From Allobosea sp. (GTDB taxonomy: Bacteria > Pseudomonadota > Alphaproteobacteria > Rhizobiales > Beijerinckiaceae), in NCBI GenBank assembly GCA_024231975.1, contig JAAEQB010000007.1, forward strand, positions 1 through 64,000: 64,000 nucleotides of DNA. The letters are read 5' to 3'. The translations under genes were made by a program, and so were the position numbers. Each line of letters starts with the position of its first letter. The first letter of the stretch is position 1. Of the stretch, positions 48,314 to 57,189 are shown piece after piece. The notes below the pieces were generated by a model. It was not told the DNA's origin, did not search any database, and saw only the letters and a list, made by a program, of their open reading frames with translations.

Positions 48314-51300
48314 ATGTTCGACACATTGATGCTGAAGCGGCGCTTCGCCCCGCTGTTCTGGGCGCAGTTCTTCTCCGCTTTCAACGACAATTTCCTCAAG
48401 AACGCGCTGGTCTTCATCATCCTCTACAAGCTCGCCGGCTCGCATGGCGAAGCGCTGGTGACCCTGGCGGGCGGGCTCTTCATCGCGCCCTTCTTCCTGC
48501 TCTCGGGCGTCGGCGGCCAGATGGCCGACCGCTTCGACAAGGCGCTGATGGCGCAGCGGCTCAAGCTCGCCGAGATCGGCGCGGCGGCGGTCGCGGTCCT
48601 CGGCTTCACGCTTCACTCCGTGCCGGTGCTGTTCGTCGCGCTCGTCCTGTTCGGGGTGATCGCGGCGCTGTTCGGGCCGATCAAATACGGCATCCTGCCC
48701 GACCACCTGAAGCGCGAGGAATTGCCGGCCGGCAACGCGCTGATCGAGGGTGCGACCTTCATCGCCATCCTGCTCGGCACCATCGCTGGCGGCCTCACCG
48801 CACGTGAAGGCGGCGATGCAGCCCAGCTCAGCCTGCTGATCCTGGTCTTCGCACTGGCCTGCTGGGGTGCGACCCTGTTCATCCCGAAGACCGGCCCGGC
48901 GGCGCCCGATCTCGTCGTCGACCGCAACATCCTGCGCTCGACCCGCGACCTGCTCAGGGATCTCTGGGGCGATGCCCGGCTGTGGCGCACCGGCGTCATG
49001 GTCTCGCTGTTCTGGCTGATCGGCGCGGTGGTGATGTCGCTGCTGCCCTCGCTGGTGAAGAACGGCATGGGCGGCACGGAAATGGTCGTCTCGACCTATC
49101 TCGGCATCTTCGCCATCGCGATCGCGGTCGGCTCCGGCATCGGCTCCTTCCTGTCGAGTGGGCGCATCGTGCTGCTGCCGGTGCCGGTCGCCGGCGTGGT
49201 GATGGGCCTGTTCGCGCTCGATCTCGGCTGGGCCGTCTCGGGCATCGTCGCGCATCAGCCGGCGCAGGACATCGGCGCCTTCTTCGCGAGCTCCTCCGCC
49301 TGGCGCGTCGGCATCGACCTCGCCGGCCTCGCCATCGCCGGCGGCGTCTTCGTCGTGCCGTCCTTCGCGGCGGCGCAGGCCTGGGCCCCGGCCGAGAAGC
49401 GCGCCCGCATCGTCGCCGCCGTCAACGTGCTCTCGGCCGCCTTTATGGTCGCCGGGGCCGTCGTTGTCGCGCTGCTGCAGGCGGCGGGCCTGACGCTCAG
49501 CCATCTCTTCCTGCTGATCGGCGTGCTCACCATCGCAGCCTCCATCTGGATCCTGCGGACGCTGCCGACCAATCCGCTCAGCGATTTCCTCTCGATCCTG
49601 TTCCGCGCCTTTTACCGGGTCGAGGTCAGCGGCCGCGAGAACATCGCCAAGGCCGGCGACAACGCCATCATCGCGCTGAACCACGTCTCCTTCCTCGATG
49701 CGGCGCTGGCGCTGTCGATCCTCGACAAGGAGCCGGTCTTCGCCATCGACCACGGCATCGCCCAGCGCTGGTGGGTGAAGCCCTTCCTGAAGCTGACCCG
49801 CGCCATGCCGCTCGATCCGGCACGGCCGCTGGCGACGCGCTCGCTGATCAACGCCGTGAAGAACGGCGAGAGCCTGGTGATCTTCCCGGAAGGGCGCCTC
49901 ACCGTCACCGGCAGCCTGATGAAGGTCTATGACGGCGTCGGCATGATCGCCGAGAAGTCGGGCGCGCAGATCGTGCCGGTGCGGATCGAGGGGCTGGAGG
50001 CGACGATCTTCTCGCGGCTGACCCGCGAGCAGGTGCGCCGGCGCTGGTTCCCCAAGGTGCGCGTCACCGTGCTGGAACCGGTCTCGCTGACCGTGGCCGA
50101 GGAGCTGAAGGGCAAGCCGCGGCGCCAGGCGGCGGGCGCGGCGCTCTATCAGATCATGTCCGACCTGATCTTCAAGACCACCGACATCGACCGCAGCGTC
50201 TTTGCGGCGGTGGCGGAAGCGGCGAAGCTCAACGGCAAGGGCCGCGTCGCGGTCGAGGATCCGATCACCGGAAGCCTCACCTACAAGCGCCTGCTGATCG
50301 GCGCCGAGGTGCTCGGCCGCAAGCTGATGCCGCTGGCCGGCAAGGGCGAGGCGATCGGCGTGATGCTGCCCAACGCCAATGGCGCGGCGGTGACGCTGCT
50401 CGGCCTGATGTCGGCGGCGCGCGTGCCGGCGATGATCAACTTCACCGCTGGCGCCAGCAACATCGCCGCGGCCTGCAAGGCGGCTGAGGTTAGGACCATC
50501 GTCACCTCGCGTGCTTTCGTCGAGAAGGGGCGGATGGGGCCGCTGATCGAGGCGCTCTCCGGCGAGGTCAAGATCATCTATCTCGAAGACGTGCGTGCCA
50601 CCGTCTCGACCGGCGACAAGCTGAAAGCGCTCTGGCGCCATGGCACGCCGATCGAAGAGGCCAAGGGCTCGGACCGCGCTGCGATCCTGTTCACCTCGGG
50701 CTCGGAGGGAGCACCCAAGGGCGTGGTGCTCTCGCACCGCAACATGCTGGCCAATGCGGCGCAGGCTGCGGCCCGCATCGATTTCGGCCGGCGCGACAAG
50801 GTCTTCAACGTGCTGCCGGTGTTCCATTCCTTCGGCCTGACGGCGGGGCTCGTCCTGCCGCTGGTCTCGGGCGTGCCGGTCTATCTCTACCCGTCGCCGC
50901 TGCACTACCGGATGGTGCCGGAGCTGGTCTATGGCTGCAACGCCACCATCCTGTTCGGCACCGACACCTTCCTCACCGGCTATGCCCGCGCCGCGCACCC
51001 CTACGACCTGCGCTCGCTGCGCTATATCGTAGCCGGCGCCGAGCCGGTGAAGGACACGACCCGGCGGACCTATGCGGAAAAATTCGGCCTGCGCATCCTC
51101 GAAGGCTATGGCGTCACCGAGACCGCGCCGGTGCTGGCGCTGAACACGCCGATGTTCAATCGCTTCGGCACGGTCGGCCGGATCATGCCGGGCATGGAAG
51201 CCAGGCTTGAGCCGATGCCCGGCGTCGAGGAGGGCGGCCGGCTGCATGTGAGTGGGCCCAACATCATGCTGGGCTATCTCAAGTCGGAGAATCCCGGCGT

Positions 51301-51724
51301 GCTCGAGCCGCCGCCGGAGGGCTGGCATGACACCGGCGACATCGTCGTGATCGACAAGGACGGTTTCGTCACCATCAAGGGCCGGGCCAAGCGCTTCGCC
51401 AAGATCGCCGGCGAGATGGTCTCGCTCGCCGCGGTCGAGGCGCTCGCCGCCGAATGCTGGCCGGGCGTGCTCTCCGGCGTCGCCAGCCTGCCCGATGCCC
51501 GCAAGGGCGAGCGGCTGGTGCTGGTGACGCAGCAGAAGGACGCGACGCGCGCCGCCTTCCAGGCCTTCGCCAAAAGCAAGGGCGCGGCTGACCTGATGAT
51601 CCCGGCCGAGGTGATGGTGGTGCCGGCGGTGCCGGTGCTCGGCTCCGGCAAGCTCGACTTCGCCGGCATCTCCCGGTTGGTGAAGGAGCGTGCCCAGGCT
51701 CCCGCCCCGGCCGTGGTGGCCTGA
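48314..51724 (+). CDS. MFS - acyltransferase - AMP-ligase fusion (Aas/LplT-like)
   Basis: 1136 residues from ATG 48314. Domain 1 (1-415) is an LplT-like MFS transporter, starting FAPLFWAQFFSAFNDNFLKNALVFI. Domain 2 (about 430-620) is a PlsC acyltransferase with NHVSFLD (456-462) and FPEGRLTVTGSLMKVYDGVG. Domain 3 (about 640-1130) is an AMP-binding acyl-ACP/CoA ligase with ILFTSGSEGAPKGV near 790, and GYGVTETAPVL. In E. coli LplT flips lysophospholipid and Aas re-acylates it, so one polypeptide here joins uptake and repair of lysophospholipids. Complete fusion of all three is known in proteobacteria. Followed after three bases by a GNAT-like gene. Confidence 0.95.
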   Translation: MFDTLMLKRRFAPLFWAQFFSAFNDNFLKNALVFIILYKLAGSHGEALVTLAGGLFIAPFFLLSGVGGQMADRFDKALMAQRLKLAEIGAAAVAVLGFTLHSVPVLFVALVLFGVIAALFGPIKYGILPDHLKREELPAGNALIEGATFIAILLGTIAGGLTAREGGDAAQLSLLILVFALACWGATLFIPKTGPAAPDLVVDRNILRSTRDLLRDLWGDARLWRTGVMVSLFWLIGAVVMSLLPSLVKNGMGGTEMVVSTYLGIFAIAIAVGSGIGSFLSSGRIVLLPVPVAGVVMGLFALDLGWAVSGIVAHQPAQDIGAFFASSSAWRVGIDLAGLAIAGGVFVVPSFAAAQAWAPAEKRARIVAAVNVLSAAFMVAGAVVVALLQAAGLTLSHLFLLIGVLTIAASIWILRTLPTNPLSDFLSILFRAFYRVEVSGRENIAKAGDNAIIALNHVSFLDAALALSILDKEPVFAIDHGIAQRWWVKPFLKLTRAMPLDPARPLATRSLINAVKNGESLVIFPEGRLTVTGSLMKVYDGVGMIAEKSGAQIVPVRIEGLEATIFSRLTREQVRRRWFPKVRVTVLEPVSLTVAEELKGKPRRQAAGAALYQIMSDLIFKTTDIDRSVFAAVAEAAKLNGKGRVAVEDPITGSLTYKRLLIGAEVLGRKLMPLAGKGEAIGVMLPNANGAAVTLLGLMSAARVPAMINFTAGASNIAAACKAAEVRTIVTSRAFVEKGRMGPLIEALSGEVKIIYLEDVRATVSTGDKLKALWRHGTPIEEAKGSDRAAILFTSGSEGAPKGVVLSHRNMLANAAQAAARIDFGRRDKVFNVLPVFHSFGLTAGLVLPLVSGVPVYLYPSPLHYRMVPELVYGCNATILFGTDTFLTGYARAAHPYDLRSLRYIVAGAEPVKDTTRRTYAEKFGLRILEGYGVTETAPVLALNTPMFNRFGTVGRIMPGMEARLEPMPGVEEGGRLHVSGPNIMLGYLKSENPGVLEPPPEGWHDTGDIVVIDKDGFVTIKGRAKRFAKIAGEMVSLAAVEALAAECWPGVLSGVASLPDARKGERLVLVTQQKDATRAAFQAFAKSKGAADLMIPAEVMVVPAVPVLGSGKLDFAGISRLVKERAQAPAPAVVA

Positions 51725-51727
51725 GCG

Positions 51728-52690
51728 ATGCTCGGCTTCTGGCTAAAGGCGCTGCGGCGGCCGACGCTCGACCTTTCGCTCGCGACCGCGCCTGGCCTGA
51801 CGACGCGGATCATCGAGCGCCCGGGCGTGGTGCTGGATGATGCCGAGCTCGCGGCGCTGGTCGAGCAGTTGCGCACGGTGGCCGGGCGGACGCTGGCGCA
51901 GGGCGCGCTGACCTATGGCGTCTTCTCCGGCGAGCGCGAGCGCCTGAGCCAGAGCATCGTCACCCTGATCAGCGAGACGGCGACCGGGCGACCGGTCGCC
52001 TTCAACGCCCTGGCGCAGATGCAGCTCTCGCTGAACGGTGAGCCGGAGCAGGTGACGCATCTCGGCCTCGTCATGGTCGATCCCGAGGTGCGCGGGCGCG
52101 GGCTGTCCTGGGTGCTCTATGGCCTGACCGTGCTGGTGCTGTTTGTCCGCGGGGGGCTGAGGCCACGCTGGATCTCGAATGTGACGCAGGTGCCGAGCGT
52201 GGTCGGCATGGTCTGCGAGACCTTCTCCGACGTCTATCCCTCGCCGGATGCCGGCAGCCGCCAGAGCTTCGCGCATCTCTCGCTCGCCCGGCAGATCATG
52301 CGCGGCCACCGCCATGTCTTCGGCGTTGGCGACGAGGCCGGCTTCGAGGAGGCCCGTTCGGTGATCACCGACGCCTATACCGGCGGCTCGGACGATCTGA
52401 AGAAGAGTTTTGAGCAGGCGACGCAGCACCGCGAGCCGCGGTACAACGATTTTTGCCAGGGGACGCTGGACTACGAGCGCGGCGACGACGTGCTCCAGCT
52501 CGGCCGCATGGATCTGGCGGCGGCGCGGAGGTACCTGCTCGGGCAGGTTCCGCGCGCCTCGCTGCCGGGGCTGATCGGCGCTTCCGCCTTCCTGCTGCTG
52601 CAGAGGCTGGTGCTGCCCTTGCTGCACTGGCTCGACGACACCAGGCGTTTCGGCACATTGCGTCCACGCGCCGCGAGGACGAAGCCATGA
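51728..52690 (+). CDS. GNAT-like acyltransferase of unknown substrate
   Basis: 320 residues. A GNAT acyl-CoA-binding motif is visible in THLGLVMVDPEVRGRGLSWVLYGLTVL (about 114-140), where R/GxGxG/A is RGRGLS. The front part (RIIERPGVVLDDAELAALVEQL) and the Tyr/Asp-rich tail are unfamiliar. Because it starts three bases after the Aas-like gene it must be co-expressed and may acylate a lipid-linked product or protein. Its stop is followed by a large inverted-repeat element and then the ThiF gene. Confidence 0.65.
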   Translation: MLGFWLKALRRPTLDLSLATAPGLTTRIIERPGVVLDDAELAALVEQLRTVAGRTLAQGALTYGVFSGERERLSQSIVTLISETATGRPVAFNALAQMQLSLNGEPEQVTHLGLVMVDPEVRGRGLSWVLYGLTVLVLFVRGGLRPRWISNVTQVPSVVGMVCETFSDVYPSPDAGSRQSFAHLSLARQIMRGHRHVFGVGDEAGFEEARSVITDAYTGGSDDLKKSFEQATQHREPRYNDFCQGTLDYERGDDVLQLGRMDLAAARRYLLGQVPRASLPGLIGASAFLLLQRLVLPLLHWLDDTRRFGTLRPRAARTKP

Positions 52691-52697
52691 TTCCCCA

Positions 52698-52901
52698 GGG
52701 CAATCGGGTGAAGGCCTTTTTACAGTTGCTGGCGGGCTCAAGCCCTGCCCCCGCTTGCGGTGGGGAGGGTTGGGTGGGGGGCTGTGCCGCTTGGCGCGAT
52801 ACGGAAGAAGTCCCTCGCTTAGCTTTCCCGCCCCCCATCCCTAGCCCTTCCCCACCGCAAGCGGGGGGAAGGGGATGCCTTCCGCTTGCACCCGATTGCC
52901 C
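52698..52901. repeat. Nested inverted-repeat element between GNAT-like and ThiF genes
   Basis: Outer arms GGGCAATCGGGTG (52698-52710) and CACCCGATTGCCC (52889-52901) are perfect. Inside, two arms of about 35 and 38 bases (52748-52782 and 52830-52867) carry CCGCTTGCGGTGGGGA and its inverse TCCCCACCGCAAGCGG, matching in about nine of ten positions. This is the form of a dispersed palindromic element; no protein is encoded in it. Confidence 0.7.
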
Positions 52902-52904
52902 CGC

Positions 52905-53786
52905 ATGATTCCCGGATTCAGCTACGAGCTCTTCACCACCCGCAATATCGGCTTCGTCAGCGAGGCCGAGCAGGCAAAGCTCCGGCAGGCGACGATCTTC
53001 GTCTGCGGAGTCGGCGGCATGGGCGGGGCCGCCTTCATGGCGCTGGTCCGGGCCGGGGTCGGCCGTTTCGTCATCGCCGATATCGACGTCTTCGAGGTCT
53101 CGAACCTGAACCGGCAGGTCTTCGCCAATGCCGGCACGGTCGGCCGGCCCAAGGCCGAGGCCGCCGCCGAGGCGGCGCGCGCGATCAATCCGGAGATCGA
53201 GATCGAGGTACTCGGCGCCGAATGGGCCGAGCGCCTGCCGGAGATCGCGGGGCGCTGCAAGGTCATCGTCAACGGCATGGACGACATCGCCGCCGGCCTG
53301 CATCTCTACCGCACGGCCAAGGCGGCCGGCGCCAGCGTGATCGACGCCTATATGGCCCCGCTTCCCTCGGTGATCGTGGTCCGGCCGGAGGATCCGCGCC
53401 CGGAGGAGCGGCTCGGCTTCCCGACGCTCGGCAAGGACTGGCGTACCCTCACCGAGGATGACAAGCGCGCGGCGATGCTGTGCGAGGTCACGCATGTGAT
53501 GCTGCATTCGCGCTCGCGCCATCATGTCGACCTTACAATCGCCGGCGAGGTCGCGGCCGGCCGGCGCAGCCGCATGTCCTTCGCGCCGATGGTGATCACG
53601 ACGGGCATGATGATGGCCTATGAGGCGATCGCGCTCGCACTGGGCAGGCGCACCGGCACCGACTGCCGCGGCTGGTTCTTCAATCCCTACCGGCCCGCGG
53701 TCGAGCGGCCTTTGCCGGGTCCGATCGCGGCGCTGCTGAAGCCGTTCGTGGTGCGGGCACTCAAGCAGATGGTCGCCGGGCCATGA
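52905..53786 (+). CDS. ThiF/MoeB/HesA-family E1-like adenylyltransferase
   Basis: 293 residues from ATG 52905. E1-like family signs are the nucleotide motif VCGVGGMGGAAF (33-44), the D61-x-x-x-x-S-N-L-N-R70-Q ATP-binding segment IDVFEVSNLNRQVFANAGTVGRPKA (60-84), and VIVNGMDD near 125. No zinc CxxC pairs or an obvious catalytic cysteine of MoeB type are seen. Such enzymes adenylate a carboxyl end, of a sulfur carrier, peptide or small acid. The next genes include a nitroreductase-like protein; ThiF and nitroreductase domains are joined in some actinobacterial proteins, suggesting joint action. Confidence 0.88.
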   Translation: MIPGFSYELFTTRNIGFVSEAEQAKLRQATIFVCGVGGMGGAAFMALVRAGVGRFVIADIDVFEVSNLNRQVFANAGTVGRPKAEAAAEAARAINPEIEIEVLGAEWAERLPEIAGRCKVIVNGMDDIAAGLHLYRTAKAAGASVIDAYMAPLPSVIVVRPEDPRPEERLGFPTLGKDWRTLTEDDKRAAMLCEVTHVMLHSRSRHHVDLTIAGEVAAGRRSRMSFAPMVITTGMMMAYEAIALALGRRTGTDCRGWFFNPYRPAVERPLPGPIAALLKPFVVRALKQMVAGP

Positions 53787-55003
53787 ATGGCGGTTTCGCC
53801 AACCCTGCCTTGGTCGCCGATTCCATCGTCGACATCTGCGGCGCGCTCGGCCTTGCCGTCGCGATGCTGACCTTGCGCCGGCGCGATCCGCGCGGGGCGT
53901 TGACGACGCGCTTCCTGGTGGCGATGGGGCTTGTCGCCGCGCTCTTCCTGCTGCGTGGCCTGAGCTGGTGGAGCGGCAGCGTCCTGCTGGAGCGGCTGGC
54001 GCTGTCCTGCGCCGCGCTGTTCCCGCTGGGAGCGCTGATCGTCACCGAAGGCATGCTGCGCCGACATGCGCCGCGCTCCGGCAAGATTGCCGTGCTCGCC
54101 GGCTCCGGCCTGCTCGTGCTCGGCAGCCTCGTCGGCCTTGCCGATCACCCCTGGGCCTATGATCTCGCGCTGGCTGGTTTCCAGTTCGTCACGATCGCCT
54201 TCTGCGGCGTGCTGCTGTTCCGACGTGATCCGGCCTCGCTGACTGCGGCGGAGAATACCAGCGTCTGGCGGCTCGGGCTCTGCGCCTTCCTGATCCTGCC
54301 CTTCGCGCTCAGCGACTTCCGCGGGCTGATGCCCGGCATGCCGGCCCGCCTCGGCGGCGTCGGGGCGTTGCTGCTGGTCTCGATCGTGCTGGTGACCGGC
54401 GGCGCGGCGCCGACGCGCCGGCAGGGCTTCTACCTGCTGGGACTGCGCAGCGTCGCGGCCTTGCTGCTCGGCGTGGCTGCCGCGCATGTCACGCCCGGCG
54501 CCGATCTCGCCCATGGCGTCAGGCTCTGCGCCGTGACGCTCGCCGGCGTGCTCGCGATCGCGCTTTGCGTCGATGCGCTGTCGAGTTCCTTCGATGCGGC
54601 GGCGCCCGGCGTCCTCGGCTCGCTCGCCCGTTCGCGTGCCGAGACGCGGGAGGCGCTGATCGCCCAGCTCGCCGGGCATCCGCTGTTCAGCCACGCCCGC
54701 CGGCTCGATGAGGCCGGGCTTGGCGACTACGACCCCACCATCCTGAAGCCGGCGCTGCGCGAGATCGGCGTGCTGCATGCCTCCGGACGAAGCTGGCCGT
54801 GGCCGTCGACCGACCCGGCGGCAGAACGGCTGGCGGCCCTGATGGCGGCCCATTCTGCCAGCCATCTGCTGGTGCTCGGCGAGGAGCCGCTCGATCTGCT
54901 GCTGGTCACCGTGCCGGTGGTCTCGGACGATCCTGCGACCGAGACGGCGCTGGCGCTGGTGCGCCGGCTCCTGGCGAGCGCCCCGAGCAAGGTCCCGGCA
55001 TGA
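53783..55003 (+). CDS. Multi-spanning membrane protein of unknown function
   Basis: 406 residues overlapping the ThiF gene by four bases and the next gene by four. About nine hydrophobic helices in the first 290 residues (LVADSIVDICGALGLAVAMLTL, FLVAMGLVAALFLLRGLSWW, LLLGVAAAHVTPGADLAHG), then a soluble tail of 115 residues (RETREALIAQLAGHPLFSHARRLDEAGLGDYDPTILKP, LGEEPLDLLLVTVPVV). I recognise no family. Tight coupling with ThiF and a GNAT-like gene implies a role at the membrane in the same process. Confidence 0.6.
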   Translation: MNGGFANPALVADSIVDICGALGLAVAMLTLRRRDPRGALTTRFLVAMGLVAALFLLRGLSWWSGSVLLERLALSCAALFPLGALIVTEGMLRRHAPRSGKIAVLAGSGLLVLGSLVGLADHPWAYDLALAGFQFVTIAFCGVLLFRRDPASLTAAENTSVWRLGLCAFLILPFALSDFRGLMPGMPARLGGVGALLLVSIVLVTGGAAPTRRQGFYLLGLRSVAALLLGVAAAHVTPGADLAHGVRLCAVTLAGVLAIALCVDALSSSFDAAAPGVLGSLARSRAETREALIAQLAGHPLFSHARRLDEAGLGDYDPTILKPALREIGVLHASGRSWPWPSTDPAAERLAALMAAHSASHLLVLGEEPLDLLLVTVPVVSDDPATETALALVRRLLASAPSKVPA

Positions 55004-56115
55004 TCGAGATCACCAGCAACGACCGCAAGGCCGCCTTTGCCGTCACGGCCGAGGTCTATCCGGCCGACAGCCCCTATGTGCCGACGATGTGGTCCGATTT
55101 CGACCGCATGCTCGATCCCGCGCGCAATCCGCTGGTCAAGGACGGGCATGGTCGTTTCGAGCTGTTCACGGCGCTGAGGAACGGGCGGCCGCTCGGACGC
55201 ATCGTCGCCACCATCCACGACGCCTCGAATGCGCGCCACGGCACGGCCCGGGCCCAGTTCGGCTATTTCGACTGCGCCGATGATGCCGAGATCGCTTCGG
55301 CCCTGCTCGGTGCTGCCGAGGGTTGGGCGCACGAGCGCGGCATGGCGGAGCTCGTCGGCAACTTCAACCTGACCGCGATGCAGCAGGCCGGCGTCGTCAC
55401 CGGCGGCTTCGACAACGCCCCCTTCACCGACATGATCTACAGCCCGCCGCATATCGCGCGGCTGCTGGAGGTCAACGGCTATGCCCCGACCTTCCCGATG
55501 ACGACCTTCCGGATCGCGCTCGCCGAAGTCGATCCCAGCGGGCTGCTCGGCGACAAGCAGCGGGCGATCCTCGCCGATCCCGATTATCACTGGATGCCGA
55601 TCGATCGCCGGCATTTCGCCGAGCGGCTGGAGGAATCGCGCCTCATCCTCAATGACGGCTTCGACGCCAATCCGATGTTCGTTCCGCCGACGGCCGGGGA
55701 ATACCGTTTCCAGGCCGGCGACATGATGTGGGTGATCGACAAGCGCATCTCGACCGTGGTGCATCACAAGGGCGAGCCGGTCGGCGCGATCATCGCGATC
55801 CCCGACCTCAACCCGCTGGTGAAGACGGCCGGCGGGCGGATCGGCCCGAGCTTCCCCTTGCGCTTCCTCTGGCATCGCTGGACCAACCGGCGCGCCGTCA
55901 TCGTCTATCAGTCGGTCAATCGCGCCTTCCATAATCGCGGGCTCAACGGCGCCATGCTCTACAAGGTCACGAGTGCGTTGAAGGCGGCCGGCTACGACGA
56001 GCTCGGCGGCACCTGGATCGCCGACGTGAACGGGCCGAGTCTGCGGCAAGCCGAGAAGGCGGGGGCGAAGCCGCTGCACCGGTTGCATCTCTTCGCCAAG
56101 AGCCTGCAGGGCTGA
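55000..56115 (+). CDS. GNAT-superfamily acyltransferase-like protein
   Basis: 371 residues from ATG 55000, overlapping the preceding stop (ATGA). A long GNAT-like protein: RNGRPLGRIVATIHDASNARHGTARAQFGYFDCADDAEIASALLGAAEGWAHERGMAELVGNFN (about 55-118) is the N-half acetyltransferase-like core, and a second part contains GEPVGAIIAIPDLNPLVK and YQSVNRAFHNRGLNGAMLYKVTSALKAAGYDELGGTWIADVN. Similar proteins are annotated only as hypothetical. The place in an overlapping operon with the ThiF gene makes it part of the same pathway. Confidence 0.7.
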   Translation: MIEITSNDRKAAFAVTAEVYPADSPYVPTMWSDFDRMLDPARNPLVKDGHGRFELFTALRNGRPLGRIVATIHDASNARHGTARAQFGYFDCADDAEIASALLGAAEGWAHERGMAELVGNFNLTAMQQAGVVTGGFDNAPFTDMIYSPPHIARLLEVNGYAPTFPMTTFRIALAEVDPSGLLGDKQRAILADPDYHWMPIDRRHFAERLEESRLILNDGFDANPMFVPPTAGEYRFQAGDMMWVIDKRISTVVHHKGEPVGAIIAIPDLNPLVKTAGGRIGPSFPLRFLWHRWTNRRAVIVYQSVNRAFHNRGLNGAMLYKVTSALKAAGYDELGGTWIADVNGPSLRQAEKAGAKPLHRLHLFAKSLQG

Positions 56116-56120
56116 CGACC

Positions 56121-57113
56121 ATGCTCGACCGCGTTTTGCTCGAAGAATTGCTCGCCGAGGCTCGGCTGGCTCCGAGCGTCCACAATATCCAGCCGACGCG
56201 CTGGCGGCTCATCGGCAGCGATACGCTGCTTCTGCTGGAAGACATTGCGCGGCGCCTGCCGGCAGCCGATCCGTCGGGGCACGATGTCAGGCTCTCGCAT
56301 GGTGCGGCGATCGAGGGGCTGTCGCTGGCGCTCGGCCGGCGCGGGCTGAGGATTGCGGAGGTTGGGCCGGCGGCAGACGCATCGACCTCCGGCGGGCTGA
56401 TGCCAGTGGCGCGTATTCTCATTGAGGCCGGTGGCGCTCTCGATCCACTGGCAGATCAGGTTTCCGCACGCATCAGCTGGCGGGGCGGCTTTCGTGCCTT
56501 CGGTCCAGCTCGCGAAGCGTCGTTGGATGGACTGACGACCTCCTCGACCGACCTGTTGCTGGTCCGCGATGCGCCGGCTGTCACCGAAATCGCGCGGCTC
56601 GCTGACGAGGCAGGCTTCCATTTCCTCCGCGACGACGCCCATCGCGCCGAATTGCTGCGCTGGATGCGGCTGTCGCGATCGGAGCCGGCTTACCAGCGCG
56701 ACGGCCTCAGCGCCGAGGCGATGGCGATGCCGGGCGTGGTCGCGTTCGGGACCCGACTGGTGCTCGGCCCGCTGTTCACGCCGCTGCGCCGGCTCGGTCT
56801 TGCCGCGCCGCTGGCGAGCGAGCGGGGCAAGTTCACTAATGCTGCCGTCGCGCTCTTCCATCGGCCGGAAGACGAGGACCCGCTTGCGAGCGGACGCGCC
56901 TTCTACCGGGCCTGGTTGATGATGACGGCGCAGGGGCTCGCCGCCTGTCCGGTCTCGGTGCTGGCCGACTGGCCGACGAGCAAGCGGCAACTTGTCGAGC
57001 GCTATCGCGTTCCAATGGGGCGCCGCCTGGTCAATGTCTTCAGGCTCGGCCTGGCGGCGGGCGCGCCCTCTGGAGTCCGGGCGCGGTTGCCGGTGGCGGA
57101 GCTGATCGTCTGA
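56121..57113 (+). CDS. Nitroreductase-like flavoprotein (Acg-type)
   Basis: 330 residues beginning with the family pattern LLEELLAEARLAPSVHNIQPTRWRLIG (7-33), where S-x-H-N-x-Q-P is the FMN-pocket signature of nitroreductase-like proteins of the Acg type. A second half carries RRPEDEDPLASGRAFYRAWLMMTAQGLAACPVSVLADWP, the usual C-terminal FMN loop. It ends the cluster that starts with the Aas-like gene. The redox role is unknown; joined ThiF-nitroreductase proteins exist, so it may reduce the adduct made by the ThiF enzyme. Confidence 0.8.
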   Translation: MLDRVLLEELLAEARLAPSVHNIQPTRWRLIGSDTLLLLEDIARRLPAADPSGHDVRLSHGAAIEGLSLALGRRGLRIAEVGPAADASTSGGLMPVARILIEAGGALDPLADQVSARISWRGGFRAFGPAREASLDGLTTSSTDLLLVRDAPAVTEIARLADEAGFHFLRDDAHRAELLRWMRLSRSEPAYQRDGLSAEAMAMPGVVAFGTRLVLGPLFTPLRRLGLAAPLASERGKFTNAAVALFHRPEDEDPLASGRAFYRAWLMMTAQGLAACPVSVLADWPTSKRQLVERYRVPMGRRLVNVFRLGLAAGAPSGVRARLPVAELIV

Positions 57114-57189
57114 TCGTGGCGCAGAGGCTGGACAATCGGCGACGGGGCGACAGATTGGACAAGGGTCTTTTTGCGAGAGGATGCCAGGC

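Noticed and set aside
48227..51328. 1033-residue minus-strand frame opposite the Aas-like gene.
   Set aside because: Very rich in Arg, His, Asp and Gln, with no domain; produced by the GC-rich third positions of the plus-strand gene.
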